Source: Burkholderia sp. PAMC 26561 (GTDB lineage: Bacteria; Pseudomonadota; Gammaproteobacteria; Burkholderiales; Burkholderiaceae). From it: a DNA stretch of 64,000 nucleotides. The position numbers were made by a program, and so were the translations under genes. The first letter of the stretch is position 1; the number at the start of each line of letters is the position of its first letter. This document shows, piece after piece, positions 53,843-62,766 of the stretch. The stretch spans positions 186,001 to 250,000 of the forward strand of contig NZ_CP014308.1 in NCBI RefSeq assembly GCF_001557535.2. The letters run 5' to 3'. The notes below the pieces were generated by a model. That model ran no database searches. It was not told the DNA's origin and saw nothing but the letters and a program-made list of their open reading frames with translations.

Positions 53843-55272
53843 TGCTGAGGCGCGCTCGGTCCCGCTCGCTGACAGCGACGCTCGCGCTGGTATTTGCCGG
53901 CACCACGCTTGCCGTTTTCGCACTGGTCGGCAGCTACGTCTACCTGGCGCTTGCGCACGAAGTGCGGACTCAGGACGATCTGGATATCGTGCTCGCAACC
54001 CGTCATACCCGCCGGCTGGTGGAAGAGCTCGCCGATACCCGCGATCTACGTATGCACGACGAGCGGATCGAGAGCCAGGTTCTCGGCAACGAGGCTTTGT
54101 CGGTGGAAGTGCTTGACGCAGAGGGACAAGTGCTGCTGCAGCATAATCGTCTCGAAACGGCGGACCGGCTGTCATGGCCTCCCGACGTCATTGCGGCGTC
54201 GCGGCAGATCACAGCCGCGGCGATCGTCGAGCGTTCGGCTACCGACAAGACACCTTTCCGGCGCATCGCTGCGATGGGGCGGCTGGCCGATGGATCGGAC
54301 GTTACGATCATCGTGACGCGCAACATGCATGACCGATGGCTATTGCTGGACCAGTACCGGGACCGGCTGCGTTATGCAGGGACTGCTGGCGTCCTGATCG
54401 CGTTCCTGATGAGCTATCTGCTGGTACGGCGTGCGCTGAGTCCGCTCCGAGCGATTGCCCGTAGTGCCGAGAACTTTACTGTCGACAATCTTGCTTCGCG
54501 CATCAAGGTAGGTAACGTGCCGCAGGAGCTCCAGACACTGGTCGTTTCACTGAATACCATGTTCGCGGGATTCGAGCAGGGCTTTAACCGGTTGTCCGGG
54601 TTCACCGCGGACCTCGCGCACGATATGCGAACGCCGCTGGCAAATCTGCGCGGCGCGACGGAAGTCGCGCTGGCGAGGCCGCGCTCGTGCGAAGATTATC
54701 AGGCGGTACTTGCGTCCAATCTGGAGGAGAGCGACCGGCTTTCACGCATGATCGAGAACGTGCTGTTTCTTGCGCGTGCAGAACATCCAAATTTCGCGAA
54801 GCACACGCTGGAATTTAGTATCGGTGATGAACTGCTGCGAATCGCGGAATATTTCGAAGGCATTGCCGATGAAGCCGGCGTACATTTGCAGGTAAGCGGC
54901 GGCGGGCGGCTCTGCGCAGATGTAGAATTGTTCCGACGCGCGGTCAGCAATTTGCTCGCGAACGCAGTCCGCTATACGCCACGAGCGGGCAAGATCACGC
55001 TCGATGCCAAGGCCCTGGATGGCATGATGCGCGTCTCGGTGACCAATCAAGGCGTTCCGCTCGATCCGGCTTTAATCGAGCGCGTGTTCGATCGGTTTTA
55101 TCGTGCGGACCCGTCCCGTGCCGGCAGTCACTCAACAGGCGGATCAACCGGATTGGGACTCGCGATCGTTCGGACCATTATGGAGCTGCACGGCGGTCGT
55201 GCACACGCTGAAAGCGAGTGCGACGCGACTCGCTTCGTCCTTACCTTTCCTCTCACAAAAGGCCGGACCTAG
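53842..55272 (+). CDS. Heavy-metal-type sensor histidine kinase (CusS/IrlS-like)
   Basis: 476-aa kinase with two membrane helices (about 15-40 and 172-195), a periplasmic sensor between them and a HAMP segment (ARSAENFTVDNLASRIKV). The H-box is FTADLAHDMRTPLANL, the N-box NLLANAVRYTPRAG, then ERVFDRFYRADPSR and STGLGLAIVRTIMELHGG. The arrangement is that of copper/heavy-metal sensor kinases. The ATG shares one base with the regulator stop. Confidence 0.92.
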   Translation: MLRRARSRSLTATLALVFAGTTLAVFALVGSYVYLALAHEVRTQDDLDIVLATRHTRRLVEELADTRDLRMHDERIESQVLGNEALSVEVLDAEGQVLLQHNRLETADRLSWPPDVIAASRQITAAAIVERSATDKTPFRRIAAMGRLADGSDVTIIVTRNMHDRWLLLDQYRDRLRYAGTAGVLIAFLMSYLLVRRALSPLRAIARSAENFTVDNLASRIKVGNVPQELQTLVVSLNTMFAGFEQGFNRLSGFTADLAHDMRTPLANLRGATEVALARPRSCEDYQAVLASNLEESDRLSRMIENVLFLARAEHPNFAKHTLEFSIGDELLRIAEYFEGIADEAGVHLQVSGGGRLCADVELFRRAVSNLLANAVRYTPRAGKITLDAKALDGMMRVSVTNQGVPLDPALIERVFDRFYRADPSRAGSHSTGGSTGLGLAIVRTIMELHGGRAHAESECDATRFVLTFPLTKGRT

Positions 55273-55424
55273 CCACCTCGCGCACAAGGTCGACGCGTCC
55301 TGTGCGGCGGCCGCCAAAGATAACGATTTCGTGATGACGCCGTCAGCGTCGCGCCAGTGTCTGGGGTCGACAATGAAGACCAATCGCTTTGTTTTCGTTG
55401 CCATCGACATTGAGGACACCCGTC

Positions 55425-55691
55425 ATGAAACTGCTCGTCTGCGCCGTTGTAGCCTTTGTCGCGCTTATTTCCGTGACATCGTTTGTGCAATCGTCCAATG
55501 CTCCATTGACCCGCAGGCAAGTCCTAGAGCAAGTGATTCAACTTGAGCAGGTGGGATACCGGGCGAGTACCCACGATTCGGACTATCCACGCGATATTCA
55601 GGCGGCCGAAGCGAAAGTGTGGGCGCTCAACGCTTCGTCCCATAGCGCATATCGCACGGCCGCTGCGCACGCGTCTGCAGGCGTACAGTGA
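55425..55691 (+). CDS. DUF4148 small secreted protein (copy 2)
   Basis: 88-aa protein: signal peptide MKLLVCAVVAFVALISVTSF, then LTRRQVLEQVIQLEQVGYRA and YPRDIQAAEAKV, matching copy 1 at 52747 block for block. The ATG at 55425 is preferred over the longer frame from 55389, which lacks signal-peptide character at its start. It follows the kinase gene by about 150 bp, so the two DUF4148 genes bracket the two-component pair. Confidence 0.82.
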   Translation: MKLLVCAVVAFVALISVTSFVQSSNAPLTRRQVLEQVIQLEQVGYRASTHDSDYPRDIQAAEAKVWALNASSHSAYRTAAAHASAGVQ

Positions 55692-55702
55692 GTCCGGCTA
55701 CC

Positions 55703-55924
55703 ATGGGCACGTTCAAACGCGCACAGCAATCAATTGACGAACCGATTGACCGATTGAGCCGTCATCGCGCATTCGCCGCAGCATATGTGGCCGCTGCTCT
55801 GAGCGATGTGAACGAACCGGAGCGTCGGGCCGGCGGGCTTCTTGCTCCCAGGACAGTAGCCGAAGCATATGGAGAGCTTGGTGCCGTTGCGAAAGCAGGG
55901 CAGGTCAGCCTACGCGTCCGTTGA
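55703..55924 (+). pseudogene. Truncated antitoxin-like HTH protein
   Basis: 73-residue frame with HRAFAAAYVAAALSDVNEPE and RRAGGLLAPRTVAEAYGELGAVAK. This matches the front of a Burkholderia family of addiction-module antidote-like regulators, which normally continue with GISRESLYRALSPKGNP and a recognition helix. Here the frame runs into VSLRVR and stops, so the DNA-binding half is missing. No toxin gene is adjacent. Family call from memory of motifs. Confidence 0.45.
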
Positions 55925-56212
55925 TCGAGCGATGGAATGGAACGGTGAACACAATGACGTGAAGTCAGCGAGGCCACTCAAGGTCCTTGCTTTGCGGATT
56001 TGAAGTGGGAGAGATTAAAAGCCCCTTCACGCAAAGTCTAACCGAGATCCGAAAGAGATCCGATGTTAGCATCTTCGGCCGTAAATACTCTTGCCGTTGT
56101 GCCGTTTCCGCTCTTGAAAGTAGTTCACGTCAAATCAGCAAAGGTTGCGAAGTATGCACGCTTCGGCACTCGGCCAGTCCATGCGCGGCTGTTACTCATA
56201 GGCAGTTCTACC
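55925..56212. other. Gap without recognised gene
   Basis: Short frames only (for example 55987-56226 plus) without known motifs. It lies downstream of the truncated antitoxin-like gene and of the convergent secreted-protein gene. Confidence 0.35.
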
Positions 56213-56249
56213 GGGCAGGCGAGTAGGTAAGAAACCTACTCGCCGGCCC
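56213..56249 (-). terminator. Strong hairpin downstream of the secreted beta-propeller gene
   Basis: Perfect 11-bp stem GGCGAGTAGGT (56218-56228) / ACCTACTCGCC (56234-56244) with an AAGAA loop. It is extended after one mismatch by GGGC/GCCC (56213-56216 with 56246-56249). It starts a few bases after the stop of the gene ending at 56258. There is no clear T-run on either side, so it may stop transcription weakly or protect the mRNA end. Confidence 0.55.
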
Positions 56250-56257
56250 TGAAAAGC

Positions 56258-57943
56258 CTAGCGGTGTTCGTTGTCGCCCAGCTCCGTGCCCGGTGTCAAC
56301 GCCACTCCACGCAGCACCTCACCAAAGCCAGCCGAGCGCAACGTCACGAATCGCAAATGCTCCGCTGCGCTTTTGTCCTTCAGTACGTCTTGCACCGCAA
56401 CCAGACGATTCGGATCAGCACCGGTGTCGCCATTACCACTGACGGTGGAGGTCGTCGCCCATACCGTGACGATGCCGTCGCGGCCAACATGACCGACGAT
56501 GTTGCGTAGTCCGTCGGTCGCAGGCGTCCAGGGTAATCCCGTTGCGGCATTACTACCCATCGGATAGCCGTGTACTGAATACGGTTTTCCCAGCCCAAGG
56601 CCGTCGACCAAGGTATAGGCTAAAGTCCATATGCGGCTCGCTGGATTGAATACCCATTTTTGCAACCCTGCACTCTTTTGAGCCGCGGCGTGCGTGAATA
56701 GGTCACCGCCACCGGTGTAGCCATCTCCCTCATCGGCGACATAAAGCGTATTGGAATCGGCGAACCACAAACCGAACGGGAACATGGCGGCCGGTGTCAC
56801 CTTGTTTGAGGTGGAGGGGAAGCCGGCAAGGATGCACATGTTCGAGGGCAGCCCGTCACTTTGGAGCGTAGCCGGGGCATAGGCAAGTGGATCGACCGGG
56901 AGCTTCGCATGAGGGGCGGGAATGCCTGTGCCGTTCGGACATGCGTTACCGGTCGTGTCCACGAAATACACCGTGTTGACGCCATTGCTGCCGCTGCCCT
57001 TCGTCATGTAGACGACGTTGTTGAATACCGTGAGGCCACGGAAGTTATCGTCTTTGCCTATCTTGTCAGCCGAGACGCCTAGTTTCGTTACCGAGAAGCT
57101 GGCAAGTGGCGTGGGCGTCGAGGGAGTCTGTTGAGCTTCGGGTAGGGTGGATTGAGCTATAAACTGCGCACCTGCGCCCAAGACCACGCCTGAGGGTTGC
57201 GGGTTACTGCCGTTGCCTGCGTTGCCGGTCGTGAAGAAGAATCGCTTGTCGCCCTCTTCAATCAGGACAGCCGAGCGGCCGTTGTTGCCGCTGTAGGCAT
57301 TTGTTTCGGTGAAAGTGAAACGTCCGTCGCGATCGACGGTTGCGACCGCGCGATAAAACGCCTGGCCGTCAGGATTGGTCGGATCGACTGCTCCGGGTGT
57401 ATTGGAGTTCGAGACATCGATCTGGTTGATCGGTGCAACATAACCCATGAACGTGAGCGTCCGGCCGTCTGGCGTGAGGTGCAGGCCGACCTCTGACTTC
57501 GAACTGAAACTCGTTGCTAGATGATCGCCTTTTGCCGCCGGATCGGTTGTGTAGGGCACCTCCAGGCTACTGATCGGGAAACCGGTGGGCGTCAACTGGT
57601 CGAGAAATATCCTCGATGAAATACCGAAATTTGAGTCGTAGAGGACGTTGTTCCAGACATACGGATAGGTGCCGTCGCTGGTGGCTCCGCTCGGTGCGCT
57701 GCATCCTGCGCGTGTCTGCTGACAACCGGGCGGGAGCACCGTGCCTGGCGTTACAATCGCAGACTGGTTGGGATAGACGCTGCGGCTCACGACGAGATTG
57801 CCGGGGAAAAATTTGCTGGCGTGCTCGTCATCAGAATCACGGTTATTGGCGAAAGCGCTGGATGCAGCGCCGCTGACGATCGAGAGGGCAAAGGTAAACT
57901 GGACCGACCTGCGAAGGACCGGCCAGCCGTTTTTAAGTGACAT
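56258..57943 (-). CDS. Secreted beta-propeller-like protein of unknown function
   Basis: 561-aa exported protein. The signal peptide region is LRRSVQFTFALSIVSGAASSAFA, followed by NNRDSDDEHASKFFPGNLVVSRS. Repeated blade-like pieces follow: VGLHLTPDGRTLTFMGYVAPI, FYRAVATVDRDGRFTFTETNA, GLTVFNNVVYMTKGSG, LWFADSNTLYVADEGDGY and LRNIVGHVGRDGIVTVWA. This suggests a beta-propeller. I know no assigned function. It lies 81 bp after the phosphatase-family gene on the same strand, so the two probably form an operon of exported proteins. Confidence 0.75.
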   Translation of the reverse strand: MSLKNGWPVLRRSVQFTFALSIVSGAASSAFANNRDSDDEHASKFFPGNLVVSRSVYPNQSAIVTPGTVLPPGCQQTRAGCSAPSGATSDGTYPYVWNNVLYDSNFGISSRIFLDQLTPTGFPISSLEVPYTTDPAAKGDHLATSFSSKSEVGLHLTPDGRTLTFMGYVAPINQIDVSNSNTPGAVDPTNPDGQAFYRAVATVDRDGRFTFTETNAYSGNNGRSAVLIEEGDKRFFFTTGNAGNGSNPQPSGVVLGAGAQFIAQSTLPEAQQTPSTPTPLASFSVTKLGVSADKIGKDDNFRGLTVFNNVVYMTKGSGSNGVNTVYFVDTTGNACPNGTGIPAPHAKLPVDPLAYAPATLQSDGLPSNMCILAGFPSTSNKVTPAAMFPFGLWFADSNTLYVADEGDGYTGGGDLFTHAAAQKSAGLQKWVFNPASRIWTLAYTLVDGLGLGKPYSVHGYPMGSNAATGLPWTPATDGLRNIVGHVGRDGIVTVWATTSTVSGNGDTGADPNRLVAVQDVLKDKSAAEHLRFVTLRSAGFGEVLRGVALTPGTELGDNEHR

Positions 57944-58024
57944 GTTTGTACCTCGTTGACAAACTTTGAAAGAAACAGCGGCCCTCGTACGGCCGAACTA
58001 CTCACGGTACGAGGTATTGATGGT

Positions 58025-59662
58025 TTAGCGGTCGATGTCAAAACCCGGCAGAACGCGGGTGCCTTCGCGGGCGACGGATTGCAGGAGGTCCGGGTCGAGC
58101 CCGAGGGACTGAAGGATCGTCGGTGCGACCTGAGTGGTGGTGACGGGCGCGGCGACGGTACTTGCGTGACGCAGTCCCGCATAAGACACGACGAGACCAA
58201 GGTGACCGTCGTCGGGTGCATTGCCGCCGTGCTCTTCGTCCTTGGTTTTGCTCGACGTATAGATCACGCCCGGATTGGGTTGCACGATGATATCCGGCGT
58301 GCGGCCGCGTGCTGGATCGCCGAACGCATTTTCCATCCGCTCGCCAGAAAGAATATAGGCTTGCGGTCCATCAGCGCAGATGCCGGGCGCATTGCAATCG
58401 AGGTTCGCGCGCAGCGTCTTGACGGCGGCGTCCGTCTGGCTGCGATCACGCAACCAGATCAGGCTAACGTCATCGCTTTGCACTAATCCGGTCCCGGAAA
58501 GACCGCTGCCGTCGTTGAGATTGCCTGTCTTAGTGGCATTCTGGCCGAAGTTGCCGTTGGCATCGAGGTAACCGTTGGCTTCGAGCAGCGCGGTAACCGT
58601 GTCACCATTCTTGATGAGCTTCGTGTGATCGGTCGGCGACTGACCGTGCTTGGCCGTCACGATGATCATCGTTGATGAAAACAGGTTTCGCTGCTTGAGT
58701 TCGCTGACAACGCGCCCGAGCGAATCGTCAACGTAGGCAATCGCGGCGGCGACTTGCGGACCCGGCGTGAAGCTCGCGTCGAGGTAACCGCCGCCGCTTG
58801 AAACAGTCGCTTTTTGGGCGACGCTCAGCGTCTGGAAATTGGTGCCGAAGAGCGTTGGTACTTTTTCGCGAGTTTTGCCGGTTGAATCCTTGCCGTTGAT
58901 CTGGTTGATCAGTGCATTCACGTGCAAGTCGTCGAACTTTGACGTATGCGAGTAGACATCTGTGTAGTTTGTTTTTGTTGCTGGGTCGATAGAGTTGATT
59001 TCAGTCCGCGCAAGATCGTCTACGCCCAGCCCTGACGGGCCGTTGAGCCAATCGTAGCCCCACGCGTGTTTGTCGGCCCATGCCGTCCGCGCATTTTGTT
59101 TATGTTCTTTGATGACTTCGAATACGGTGTTTGTCTTGATGTAGTCATGCGGGTAGACGGGCGTACACACGCCCTTCACCATAGCGTGCGGGATTGCTTG
59201 CGGATTAAACGCTCCGCCTCCGTCGAGGTGAATCAAAGCGCCGCCGTTCTCGGCATCGATACCTGTCGTTTCGTCAAATATCACGTTCCACCCTTGCTTG
59301 CCAGAGCACGTCGGGTCGCCCGGCGCATAGAGCGTGCGATCGTAGGAGACGTCATAGAAGAGTCCGGCCGTCTTGGGCGATCCACCGGTTGTGAGTGCGG
59401 CAAGCCCCGGGAACGAATCCGACAAGCCGGGCGTATGTGCGTTCGTATAGGTCACGCCTGACTTGGCAAGCAAAGCCAGGTTAGGACAAGTGTTCGCCCC
59501 AATGCAGCGTGCGACGTCCTGTTCATGCATCCCATCGACGCTGATCAACAACACGCGTTTGGGCGCGTTGTCGTCGCGAGCACTGGCGTTCAGGCTCGCC
59601 ATTGCCATGAGTACTGCAACGAATACGGTTCGGGTATTCCATTTCTGTGCGGCTTGACGCAT
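58025..59662 (-). CDS. Secreted alkaline-phosphatase-superfamily phosphodiesterase
   Basis: 545-aa exported protein of the type I phosphodiesterase/nucleotide pyrophosphatase group. The signal peptide ends LNASARD. VLLISVDGMHEQDVAR carries the first metal Asp. SDSFPGLAALTTGGSP carries the expected nucleophile position, here Ser where many members have Thr. VDDSLGRVVSELKQRN, IIVTAKHGQSP (Asp/His metal region) and EEHGGNAPDDGHLGLVVSYAG follow. The protein is intact and full length, unlike its decayed copy at 45349-46646. It is read with the beta-propeller gene downstream. Substrate unknown. Confidence 0.88.
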   Translation of the reverse strand: MRQAAQKWNTRTVFVAVLMAMASLNASARDDNAPKRVLLISVDGMHEQDVARCIGANTCPNLALLAKSGVTYTNAHTPGLSDSFPGLAALTTGGSPKTAGLFYDVSYDRTLYAPGDPTCSGKQGWNVIFDETTGIDAENGGALIHLDGGGAFNPQAIPHAMVKGVCTPVYPHDYIKTNTVFEVIKEHKQNARTAWADKHAWGYDWLNGPSGLGVDDLARTEINSIDPATKTNYTDVYSHTSKFDDLHVNALINQINGKDSTGKTREKVPTLFGTNFQTLSVAQKATVSSGGGYLDASFTPGPQVAAAIAYVDDSLGRVVSELKQRNLFSSTMIIVTAKHGQSPTDHTKLIKNGDTVTALLEANGYLDANGNFGQNATKTGNLNDGSGLSGTGLVQSDDVSLIWLRDRSQTDAAVKTLRANLDCNAPGICADGPQAYILSGERMENAFGDPARGRTPDIIVQPNPGVIYTSSKTKDEEHGGNAPDDGHLGLVVSYAGLRHASTVAAPVTTTQVAPTILQSLGLDPDLLQSVAREGTRVLPGFDIDR

Positions 59663-60700
59663 TGCTTGTCTCCATGAGATGCGATATTGGGCCTGCTTGA
59701 GTCCTCAAAAAGTCCTTACCGTAACTTTCGAGGGTGGCGCAACGGTATCAGCCGCTCATGAAGGATTAGTTACACGTTCGTTTGTATTCCTGATGTTTAC
59801 GATTGAGTATTGGGTTTGTCAAAATTGGACATGGAAATGTAATTTGATGAAAGCCGGCGCTAATAAATACCTCTCGCTTGCAGCGAAGGCGGTTCGCGCG
59901 CCTTGACTTTTTTGTCTCGTTTTACCGGGTCAAGATAAGAAAGATAAAGCTCCGGCAAGCGGTTTTAGCAAGCGCCCTCCAATATTGCATAGTGTTATAT
60001 CGGCAATAATCGCAGGAGCTTTCCTTATAACTAAGCTTCAGCGAAGTCTCAAGTCAGTAGGAATCCGTCACGTCAAAAAAACCGGGGCTGCGCATTCCCG
60101 TATTCTCATACCATCGCATGACGGGTGATGGCGAGCGGTCGATTCTTTTGACTTGAGAGCGCCCCGGATCCTGATAGCCGAGCAATGCGCGGTTCCATGG
60201 CCGGGCTCAGGGCCCTAGGGTTCGGGCTGATCGCCGCCAGCAGCTACTTTGCTTAACCATTGATGTCCATCATGGCACCGACGTTGAGTTGCCATCTTGG
60301 GCAGGTAATTCGGTGGTTTCGCTCAGTCCACCCCGGGTATTGCGTTGGGCTTGTGTTTATCGTGCAGCTTGGTGATCTTATTGAGACCCGTCGGCCCGTA
60401 TTGCTCACGCTAACCGGTATGCGTCGCGCAGTTGTTGGTGCTGCAAGTGCCTCACATGCCGCTATGCTCACTGCGGTCAGCAGGTTTTGCTAACGTTGGA
60501 CTATGCGCGTCGAATCACAAGCTGGAACCACTGTACCAAATTGCGTTGGGTCGAGCGCTTGCTCGCGCGTGTTCCCGATCAAGATGATTGAGACGGTTAA
60601 GTTTTTTTTCGAGACGACCGCGCATGGTGCGATGTCATTGCGGTGTAGATAATTGTCTCACTAGCAGGCGCATCGCCAGCCAATTTAAAGGGGTAAAGTC
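59663..60700. other. Gene-poor stretch of 1 kb
   Basis: No supported gene. Frames at 60253-60493 on both strands lack known motifs. The left end should hold the promoter of the phosphatase-family gene. Sequence from 59800 to 60010 is AT-richer than the surrounding coding DNA. Possible gene debris, but none recognised. Confidence 0.45.
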
Positions 60701-61027
60701 ATGTTGGATTGGTAGCAGTATCGGGAGCAGTTGTTTGGCCGCATCAACGAAATCGCGACACTTGTACCAGACTCGGTGAAAGGGTATCAGACGTTGTCGA
60801 ATGCGGGAACGAAGACCAACCATCTGGATGCGAACACGCGCGAATAAATTGCGATCGCAGTTGCGGTTATGCTCCGATGCGACGGTTGTACTGCGGTGCA
60901 CAGTGCCGAGGCAGCGAAGCTGGGCGCGACGCGAGAAGAGGTCGCCGAAGAGCTTGGTTTCGCTATCGCAATTAACGCTGGCGCCACGATGGTCTATTCG
61001 GCCCGAGTGATGGACGCCATTGCGTAG
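60701..61027 (+). pseudogene. Carboxymuconolactone-decarboxylase-family (AhpD-like) gene with two nonsense codons
   Basis: Reading from ATG 60701 gives MLDW, a TAG at 60713, QYREQLFGRINEIATLVPDS and KGYQTLSNAGTKTNHLDANT, then RE and a TAA at 60845, then IAIAVAVMLRCDGCTAVHSA and the family ending to a TAG at 61025. Everything is in one frame with no insertions or deletions. The CxxC (CDGC) and following His of the AhpD-type peroxidase site are kept. The two stops fall where relatives have sense codons (REL-I in the second case). This is recent decay by point mutation, or reading through both stops, which seems less likely. Confidence 0.85.
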
Positions 61028-61288
61028 TAGTCGCGTTGTTGTCTGTTGGTGCTAGACGGGAGCAGAGGACTCTTGCCCCATTCTCTTGCCGTATGTGTTG
61101 TTGGAAGCCGGCAAAAAGACTGGGAGACACGTGCGCGAAAGGGTATCGGTTCCCCTGACTATGAGACAGGGAGCCGTCGTGCGATGCACGATCGTTCTTA
61201 AGTTAGATAACGACGATGGGAGTGTGGTGAAGCGAGTTGAGGTCGTGCCGTTTCCCAAGCCGACCGAAGACCAGACACCCGCACGCTC
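61028..61288. other. Short gap, no gene assigned
   Basis: An 82-codon plus frame at 61086-61334 (LKLDNDDGSVVKRVEV in its middle) has some protein-like character but no family or ribosome-binding site that I recognise, and it overlaps the end of the convergent membrane-protein gene. Confidence 0.3.
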
Positions 61289-61684
61289 TCATACCGATTG
61301 CATCGAAGCAAGACGTCGAGCTTGTAGCCAATAGAAAGCGAAGCCGAAACCCAGTACGGCGTGTTGCATCACAGGTCCCCAACCATGCTGATCAACGACC
61401 CCACCCAGCACGCTCCGCAAATCCAGGACAAACGTGACGCACTGCACCGCGAGGTTTGCGGCCAGAACCGCGCCAAGAGAACGCGAGTAATCAGCCTTGG
61501 ATGAGAAGCCGTTCAACAGCCCGAATCCAAGCAGGAAAGCGCCGATGTCGCGCGCTAGAAGCGTTGCTGTTGGACTTAGGGCGGGTCCAAAGGTGCTCAT
61601 GAAGTACTGCGGAAAAAACAAAAGACCCAAACCGAAAAGCAGGCCAATTGCGGCGTTGATAAGAAGAAAGGTGGATCGCGTCAT
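61289..61684 (-). CDS. Small four-helix membrane protein
   Basis: 131 aa with four predicted helices: LINAAIGLLFGLGLLFFP, LLARDIGAFLLGFGLLNGF, LGAVLAANLAVQCVTFVLD and HAVLGFGFAFYWLQAR. The pattern resembles DUF4345/DoxX-like small membrane proteins, without assigned function. I chose the ATG at 61684 because GGAG lies seven bases upstream; the longer start at 61696 would use that site as coding sequence. It is divergent from a LysR gene, which may control it. Confidence 0.75.
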   Translation of the reverse strand: MTRSTFLLINAAIGLLFGLGLLFFPQYFMSTFGPALSPTATLLARDIGAFLLGFGLLNGFSSKADYSRSLGAVLAANLAVQCVTFVLDLRSVLGGVVDQHGWGPVMQHAVLGFGFAFYWLQARRLASMQSV

Positions 61685-61869
61685 GAAATTCTCCATTGCG
61701 TCGGGGATTGGAAAGAGATGTCGTGCCTAGGCCGCCGAACGAACCGGGAAACGCCGTGGTGTGCCGATGTAGGAAGTGTAGAGTTGCGCGATTGTGATTA
61801 CTATCTGCATAATTGAAGATGAAGCAGTGCACAATTCGCATTAATTCGATCGCGCCAACGGATGGGTAT

Positions 61870-62766
61870 ATGAAACGAAATGGTCTCTTCGAACTTAACG
61901 CCGTGATGGCCGTGGCAAGCCACCTGAGCTTTCGCAAGGCGGCCGACGATCTAGGCATTTCCGCTTCAGCGCTCAGTCATACGGTATCGGACATGGAGGC
62001 CCGCATGGCGGTGCGTCTATTTCACCGTACCACCAGGAGCGTTGCTTTGACGCAGGCGGGGGAGACATTTCTGGCGCAGATCAGGCCGGCATTACGCCAA
62101 ATCGCTGACGCGATGGAATCCACCAACGCCCACCGGGACACTCCTTCCGGGTTGCTCCGCATCAACTGCTTCGAAGGAGCCGCCTCACTGATCCTGGCAC
62201 CTTTGGTTTTAGAGTTCTTGCGACGCTTCCCAAGAATGGAGGTTGAAATCGTCGTTGAAGCCAACTTATCTGACATTGTCGGCAGCGGCTTCGATGCAGG
62301 CATCCGATTCGCCGACAATGTCCCCAAAGATATGGTCGCGGTCGCCTTGACGTCATCGCTTAGCATGGCGATTGTGGGGAGCCCGGAATATTTCGCGAAA
62401 TGCGATAAGCCGATCGTTCCCGACGACTTGATGGCGCACAGATGCGTTCGCGTGCGTATGTCCAGCGGCAAATTGTTCCAATGGGAATTCGCCCGTAACA
62501 GTCAGGCGGTGAAGATCACGCCACCGGGCTACTTGACACTTAATCGTGAGGCTTTGATCCACAAGGCGGCGCTCGAAGGGGCGGGACTTGCTTGTTTGGG
62601 AATGTGGAGTATCCGCGAAGATCTCCGCCTAGGACGACTGATACGCGTCCTCGAAGACTGGTCGCCCGACTTCCCAGGGTTGAGCCTTTACTTCTCTGGG
62701 CATCGCAACCTGCCCGCGGGACTTCGTGCTTTTGTAGACCTGATGCGCGAGATAACGATAGCCTAG
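61870..62766 (+). CDS. LysR-family transcriptional regulator
   Basis: 298 aa from ATG 61870, the start that gives a normal LysR N-terminus (MKRNGLFELNAVMAVASHL). The frame is open to 61813, but that adds 19 unusual residues. The HTH reads LSFRKAADDLGISASALSH, then MAVRLFHRTTRSVALTQAG. The effector domain contains FDAGIRFADNVPKDMVAV, typical of the subgroup with short gene partners. It is divergent from the small membrane protein, the likeliest target. Confidence 0.9.
   Translation: MKRNGLFELNAVMAVASHLSFRKAADDLGISASALSHTVSDMEARMAVRLFHRTTRSVALTQAGETFLAQIRPALRQIADAMESTNAHRDTPSGLLRINCFEGAASLILAPLVLEFLRRFPRMEVEIVVEANLSDIVGSGFDAGIRFADNVPKDMVAVALTSSLSMAIVGSPEYFAKCDKPIVPDDLMAHRCVRVRMSSGKLFQWEFARNSQAVKITPPGYLTLNREALIHKAALEGAGLACLGMWSIREDLRLGRLIRVLEDWSPDFPGLSLYFSGHRNLPAGLRAFVDLMREITIA

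Noticed and set aside
53141..54175. 344-codon minus-strand open frame opposite the heavy-metal two-component genes
   Set aside because: Shadow frame of GC-rich coding DNA; the plus-strand regulator and kinase have full domain structure.
61086..61334. 82-codon plus-strand frame
   Set aside because: Some protein-like character, but no ribosome-binding site or family, and it overlaps a better-supported minus-strand gene.
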